Source of the DNA: Lentisphaerota bacterium
Lineage (GTDB): Bacteria > Verrucomicrobiota > Kiritimatiellia > UBA8416 > JAIOPI01
DNA: 64,000 bases
Direction of reading: 5' to 3'
Assembly: GCA_021413965.1 (NCBI GenBank)
Contig: JAIOPI010000019.1
Coordinates: forward strand, 68,585 to 132,584
Below are positions 60,131 to 64,000 of the stretch, piece after piece; the first letter of the stretch is position 1; the number at the start of each line of letters is the position of its first letter. The translations under genes were made by a program, and so were the position numbers. Below the pieces are notes generated by a model that was not told where the DNA came from, made no database searches, and saw only the letters and a program-made list of their open reading frames with translations.

Positions 60131-60499
60131 ATGGCTGCCAACATTAAAGGGCTCGAAACCACCGCCAAGTTCCGCCACATCGGCGCCATCAAGCGGCACC
60201 TTTTCTTGTGTTGCGATCAGAAGAAGCCCAAGTGCTGCACCGAGGAAGCCGGGCTCGCGTCTTGGGAATTCCTGAAGGCGCGCCTGGATGAATTGGGGTT
60301 GACGGGTGCGGGCGGTGTTTACCGCACGAAGGTGAACTGCTTTCGCATCTGCCACAGCGGTCCGATCGCCGTCGTGTATCCCGAGGGGACTTGGTATCAC
60401 TCGTGCACGCCCGAGGTGCTTGAGCGCATCATTCAGGAACACCTCATCGGCGGCCAGCCCGTGAAGGAATTCATCTTCGCCGAGAAGAAGTTGGTGTAA
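60131..60499 (+). CDS. Thioredoxin-like [2Fe-2S] ferredoxin
   Basis: The predicted protein has 122 residues from the ATG at 60131. The arrangement of cysteines ([13 protein letters not shown] near 21-31, then [10 protein letters not shown] near 70) and the ending [20 protein letters not shown] are those of the thioredoxin-like 2Fe-2S ferredoxin family. It probably carries electrons to an unidentified partner. It is isolated between mnmE (divergent) and araD (convergent). Confidence 0.85.
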   Translation: MAANIKGLETTAKFRHIGAIKRHLFLCCDQKKPKCCTEEAGLASWEFLKARLDELGLTGAGGVYRTKVNCFRICHSGPIAVVYPEGTWYHSCTPEVLERIIQEHLIGGQPVKEFIFAEKKLV

Positions 60500-60628
60500 C
60501 GGTCAATGGTGGCTCGCCCCGGGCCGAACGGATGCGCCCGCAGAGACACGGCGACAAGGCGCGATGATCTCTTCTGCCCGAACCGGTAGAGGCCGGCCCG
60601 GGCTGTTCTGTCCCGGTGGCGATTTCTT

Positions 60629-60650
60629 GCCGCGAAAAGGCACAAAAGGC
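60629..60650 (+). repeat. Dispersed repeat fragment GCCGCGAAAAGGCACAAAAG
   Basis: It matches about 20 of 22 positions with the right arm of the palindrome at 46580-46601 (minus strand). It lies in the non-coding gap between the ferredoxin gene and araD, where a neighbouring stretch (near 60541) also resembles short dispersed repeats. Confidence 0.5.
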
Positions 60651-60696
60651 CGCATTCAGTCTTCGTGGTGGCGATCGCGGCGGGGAGAACCTGCGG

Positions 60697-61395
60697 CTAC
60701 CGCTTGCCGCTCTGTCCGTAGGTCGCCTGCGGGCCGTGCTTGCGCTGGTAGTGCTTGTCGAGGATGTGCGCGGGGATCGGCCCCAGGCCCGGTGCCAGCT
60801 GCAGGGTATCCAGTGCCATCTTCGCCACCGCTTCCAGCGCGACCGCGTTTTCCAGCGCCTTGCGTGGCGTGGGGCCCCAGGCAAAGGGCGCGTGGTGCGC
60901 CACCAGGACCCCCGGCATCGCCAGCGGATCGAGCCCCTCGAAGCGCTCGACAATGACGCGCCCCGTGTGGTGCTCGTAACTCTCCACCACCTCGGCCTCT
61001 GTCAGCGCGCGCGCCAGTGGCACCGTGCCGTAAAAATGATCGGCGTGCGTCGTGCCGAAACAGGGCAGCTCGCGTCCCGCCTGGCAGAATGCCGTCGCGT
61101 GCGGACTGTGCGTGTGCACGATTCCGTAGACGCCGCGAAAATGCTTGTACAACAGGATATGGGTTGGCGTGTCGGAGGAGGGACGCAGCGAGCCCTCGAC
61201 AACCCGGCCCTCCAGGTCCACCACCACCAGGTTCTCGGGCTTCAGCTCCGCATACGGCACGCCGCTGGGCTTGATGACCACCAGCTTGCGCTCGGGGTTG
61301 AACCCGCTGACGTTGCCCCAGGTCAGCGTGACCAGCGCCTCCCGCTCGAGATCGCGGTTGGCATCACAGACTTCCTTCTTCAAGGCTTCAAGCAT
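60697..61395 (-). CDS. araD: L-ribulose-5-phosphate 4-epimerase
   Basis: The predicted 232-residue protein is a class II aldolase/epimerase. Family motifs are LTWGNVSGFNPERKLVVIKP, SGVPYAELKPENLVVVDLEG, the zinc His pair in GIVHTHSPHATAF and the third His in LVAHHAPFAWG, with FGTTHADHFYG. It converts L-ribulose 5-phosphate to D-xylulose 5-phosphate. It lies 72 nt downstream of araB on the same strand, forming the araB-araD pair for arabinose use. Confidence 0.93.
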   Translation of the reverse strand: MLEALKKEVCDANRDLEREALVTLTWGNVSGFNPERKLVVIKPSGVPYAELKPENLVVVDLEGRVVEGSLRPSSDTPTHILLYKHFRGVYGIVHTHSPHATAFCQAGRELPCFGTTHADHFYGTVPLARALTEAEVVESYEHHTGRVIVERFEGLDPLAMPGVLVAHHAPFAWGPTPRKALENAVALEAVAKMALDTLQLAPGLGPIPAHILDKHYQRKHGPQATYGQSGKR

Positions 61396-61467
61396 ATGCG
61401 CGTTCTCCCCGCTCCTGAACGGTTTGCGTCGCGTCGAACCGGCCGGCCATCTCCGCCGTTCATCGCG

Positions 61468-63165
61468 CTAGCGCCGCTGCTTCTCGCGCAGCGCGATGAG
61501 CTGCTTCATCACCTGGTGCAGCTGCCCGGACCACTCGCGGGTGCCGAACGCGTCATGCAGGCGGCGATAGATCTGGTAGAGGTAGGTGTAGACTTCATGC
61601 CGCGCGGCGTCGGGCGTATACACGAGGTCGCGCGTGCCGCAAAGCGCCTGCTGGGCATCGGCCACGGTGGCGAATCCCCCGGCCTCCGCGCCGGCCGCGA
61701 CGGCGCCGAACAGCGCCGCACCGAGCGCGCAGGTTTGATCGCTGCGCGACACCTTCATGGGGCGCCCGGTGATGTCAGCGTAAATCTGCATGAGCAGGGG
61801 TTGCTTCACGGCCAGCCCGCCGCAGTTCACGATTTCCTTCACGGGCACGCCGAACTCCTCGATGCGCCGGATAATCGTCAGCGCGCCGAACGCGGTGGCC
61901 TCGATCAGCGCCCGGTAGATTTCGTGCGCCTCCGTGTGCAGCGTCTGCCCGATCAGCAGCCCGCTCAGGCGTACGTCGACGAGGATGGTGCGGTTGCCGT
62001 TGTTCCAGTCGAGCGCCATCAGCCCGTGCGCGCCGGGTTCCTGGGCCGCCGCGGCCGCCGCGAGCTTCTCAAACTTCTCGTCCAGCGTGCGCCCGTAGCT
62101 GTCCGGCACGAGGTGGTTGACGAACCAGAGGAAAATGTCGCCCACGGCGGATTGTCCGGCCTCGATGCCGTAGGACCCGGGCAGGACGGATCCGTCGACG
62201 ATGCCGCACACGCCGGGAATATCCGCCAGCTTCTCCGTGTTCGGCCGGACCATCATGTCGCATGTGCTGGTGCCGAGGATCTTGACCAGCGTGCCTTCGC
62301 GAATGCCCGCGCCCACGGCGCCCATGTGCGCGTCGAAGGCGCCCGCGGCGATGGCGATGCCAGGGGTGAGCCCCAGTTTCGCGGCCCACGCTGGACACAG
62401 CCGTCCCGCCAGCCGGTCCGCCGGCACGGCTTCGTCAAAGAGCCGCTCGCGCAGGCTCGCCAGCTCGGGGGCGAGCTTGCCGAGAAAGTCTGCATCCGGG
62501 AGCCCGCCCCACTCGCGGCAGTACATGGCCTTGTGCCCGGCGGCGCAGACGCTGCGCACCAGCGCCTCCGGACGCGTGTTGCCCGCCAGCAGCGCCGGAA
62601 TGTAATCGCAGTGCTCCACGAAGCTGTGCGCCGCCGCAAACACGCGCGGGGCCACGGCGTGCAGGTGCAGAATCTTGCTCCAGAACCATTCCGACGAATA
62701 GGTGCCGCCGCACTTGGCCAGATACTGGGGCCGCTCCTTGGCCGCCAGTGCCGTGATGCGCGCCGCTTCCTCATGCCCCGTGTGGTCCTTCCACAGCCAG
62801 GCCATGGCGTTCAAGTCGCCCTTGAATTCCGGCAGCAGGGCGAGCGGCGTGCCCTCCCGGTTGACGGGGATCGGCGTGCTGCCCGTCGTGTCCACGCCGA
62901 TGCCGATGATGGCGGACGGCGCGAAGGTTTTGTCCGCGGCGCGGGCCTTGCCGATGGCTCCAGCGACCACCGCCACGATGCCGTCGAGATAGTCCTGCGG
63001 ATGCTGGCGTGCGACGTTGGGATCCTTGGAATCCAGCAGGATGCCTGCTTCGCCCGACGGGTAGTTGAACACGTGCCCGGCCAACTCGCGGCCATTGGCA
63101 AGGTCCACAATCAACCCGCGCACGGAATTTGTTCCGAAATCCAACCCGAGGGCGTATCTGCTCAT
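61468..63165 (-). CDS. araB: Ribulokinase
   Basis: The predicted 565-residue FGGY-family kinase has the N-terminal ATPase motif YALGLDFGTNSVRGLIVDLA and IGIGVDTTGSTPIPVNREG. Other conserved segments are FDAHMGAVGAGIREGTLVKI, LGTSTCDMM, the nucleotide-binding NCGGLAVKQPLLMQIYADIT and CALGAALFGAVAAGAEAGGF. The length is typical of ribulokinase. It phosphorylates L-ribulose ahead of the adjacent epimerase. Confidence 0.94.
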   Translation of the reverse strand: MSRYALGLDFGTNSVRGLIVDLANGRELAGHVFNYPSGEAGILLDSKDPNVARQHPQDYLDGIVAVVAGAIGKARAADKTFAPSAIIGIGVDTTGSTPIPVNREGTPLALLPEFKGDLNAMAWLWKDHTGHEEAARITALAAKERPQYLAKCGGTYSSEWFWSKILHLHAVAPRVFAAAHSFVEHCDYIPALLAGNTRPEALVRSVCAAGHKAMYCREWGGLPDADFLGKLAPELASLRERLFDEAVPADRLAGRLCPAWAAKLGLTPGIAIAAGAFDAHMGAVGAGIREGTLVKILGTSTCDMMVRPNTEKLADIPGVCGIVDGSVLPGSYGIEAGQSAVGDIFLWFVNHLVPDSYGRTLDEKFEKLAAAAAAQEPGAHGLMALDWNNGNRTILVDVRLSGLLIGQTLHTEAHEIYRALIEATAFGALTIIRRIEEFGVPVKEIVNCGGLAVKQPLLMQIYADITGRPMKVSRSDQTCALGAALFGAVAAGAEAGGFATVADAQQALCGTRDLVYTPDAARHEVYTYLYQIYRRLHDAFGTREWSGQLHQVMKQLIALREKQRR

Positions 63166-63269
63166 GACCTGATCCCCTGTGACGCTTCAGGCCGGCGACA
63201 TGCCAGGCCCGCCCAAATCTAAGCGGGCGGCGGAAGGATGTCCAGAATCGAGCGGCGGTACGTCAGAGC

Positions 63270-63365
63270 GCGAAGGGTCACCACGAAGACACGAAGAGCA
63301 CGAAGCGAAGCACCAAGGCTTCTGCTTGGTGTCCAACGTCGTGCGCTCGGGCCTTCGTGGTTTCT
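63270..63365. repeat. MITE-like palindromic stretch between araB and the partial gene
   Basis: ACCACGAAG (near 63281-63289) and its complement CTTCGTGGT (near 63354-63362) flank a smaller CACCAAG/CTTGGTG pair around 63311-63332. The left arm reads CACCACGAAGACACGAAGAG, a kind of sequence dispersed in many genomes of the PVC group. No coding capacity. Confidence 0.5.
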
Positions 63366-63377
63366 CCGCGATCCCGT

Positions 63378-64000
63378 TCAGCCGCCGAGTGTCGGCCGGT
63401 ACCAGCCGATTTCGGCGTCGCGCCAGTGCTTCAGCATGATCTGCACCTTGAGGCGCAGGTGCTTGAGCACGTTGGGGCCGAGCACGAGAGAGCCCTCGCG
63501 CGCTTCATCCGGCGCCGTCATCAGGATCGGCTCCGGACAGGATTCCAGGATCTTGATCAGGGCGTTGACGTTGTCGAGCTCCCAGCGCAGGGCGCGGTGC
63601 ATGAAGAACAGCCCCGCGGAGCCGCCATTGCCGATGGGCAGGTCCGGCCGCTCCGGCTTGGTCGAGCCCATCACCTCGCCGCGCGCCGTGAGCTGCGCGA
63701 GTTGCTGGTCGCGCAGGCGGATCAGCGTACCGACCTGCACGAAGTGGCGTGTCGTCAGGAACATGCTGCGGCGCACGAGCACGCGATAGTGATCGAGCAG
63801 CAGCGCCTTCCTGGCCTCCGGCTGTTCAGCCTTCTCGGACGCCGCCTTCAGGATTCCCGCCGCTTCGGCCAGCGTGCCGTCGATCTGGTCGATGCCCAGC
63901 GCAATGCGCGTGGCGTCCCACCAGTTGTCCGGGTCCCGGATGCCGCAGGGGTTGCAGTAATCCAGGTAAGAGTCCGGCTCCGATTCTCGAGACTGGTACA
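63378..64000 (-). CDS. C-terminal part of an unknown protein, 5' end outside window
   Basis: The frame is open from the right edge to the stop at 63378, giving about 207 residues. An apparent GTG start at 63782 lies inside it, and the preceding codons remain coding (SYLDYCNPCGIRDPDNWWDA, then IDQIDGTLAEAAGILKAASE). The sequence is helical and Leu/Arg-rich (FLTTRHFVQVGTLIRLRDQQ; RALRWELDNVNALIKILESC) and ends WYRPTLGG. No family is recognised. It precedes araB-araD on the same strand, suggesting a role in carbohydrate use, possibly as the end of a large glycosidase. That is inference from position. Confidence 0.65.
   Translation of the reverse strand, partial: YQSRESEPDSYLDYCNPCGIRDPDNWWDATRIALGIDQIDGTLAEAAGILKAASEKAEQPEARKALLLDHYRVLVRRSMFLTTRHFVQVGTLIRLRDQQLAQLTARGEVMGSTKPERPDLPIGNGGSAGLFFMHRALRWELDNVNALIKILESCPEPILMTAPDEAREGSLVLGPNVLKHLRLKVQIMLKHWRDAEIGWYRPTLGG

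Noticed and set aside
1-64000. CRISPR arrays, complete insertion sequences or prophage genes
   Set aside because: No direct repeats with unique spacers, no transposase or integrase frames and no phage structural genes were seen. The tandem repeats at 690-7450 are coding.

Overview
The window is GC-rich, gene-dense bacterial chromosome. No gene here fixes the taxonomy. A PVC-type bacterium (Verrucomicrobiota, Kiritimatiellota or Lentisphaerota) is the best guess. This rests on thrombospondin-3-like Asp repeats in secreted proteins, several FHA/Ser-Thr-kinase proteins, a uroporphyrinogen-decarboxylase-like protein, a PhyH dioxygenase, and many short palindromic dispersed repeats. The guess is an inference.

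Region 1 (1-41315, every gene on the minus strand) is one colinear surface-structure locus. In transcription order it encodes a PP2C phosphatase with a long C-terminal part behind a membrane segment, a double Ser/Thr-kinase protein, and an FHA-domain sigma54 activator. A Tad/Flp pilus set follows: Flp pilin, TadE-like, TadG-like, TadE-like, CpaB, CpaC secretin and TadA ATPase. Next come a secreted Rhs/YD protein, a TPR protein and a secreted repeat protein, then TadB, TadC, two FHA membrane proteins, a lipoprotein, a TpsB transporter, and a TpsA exoprotein of more than 3,060 residues that runs off the left edge. A perfect-consensus sigma54 promoter lies just upstream of the pilin gene and next to the sigma54 activator gene. 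I read the locus as a sigma54/phospho-signalling-controlled apparatus for adhesion and surface display.

Region 2 (41626-51731) has a tRNA-Pro and a lipid-modification cluster. It holds an ECF sigma factor with a small zinc-binding partner, a chalcone-isomerase-like protein, an NTF2-like lipoprotein, an SDR/DUF2867 protein, a DUF1295 membrane reductase, a CFA-type methyltransferase, a FAD amine-oxidase-like protein, a fused DUF1365-CFA methyltransferase and a DUF2062 protein. Palindromic repeats appear to have been absorbed in frame into several of these genes.

Region 3 (51817-56346) has three small secreted proteins in a row, one with GANIGWI repeats and Asp-rich calcium-binding-like segments. 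It also has an unknown protein, an inverted GTAATC hexamer repeat, a URO-D-like protein and a PhyH dioxygenase.

Region 4 (56414-64000) has mnmG, carrying two perfect 16-bp parS-like palindromes inside its coding sequence, then mnmE, a thioredoxin-like 2Fe-2S ferredoxin, and araD-araB with a partial unknown gene for pentose use.
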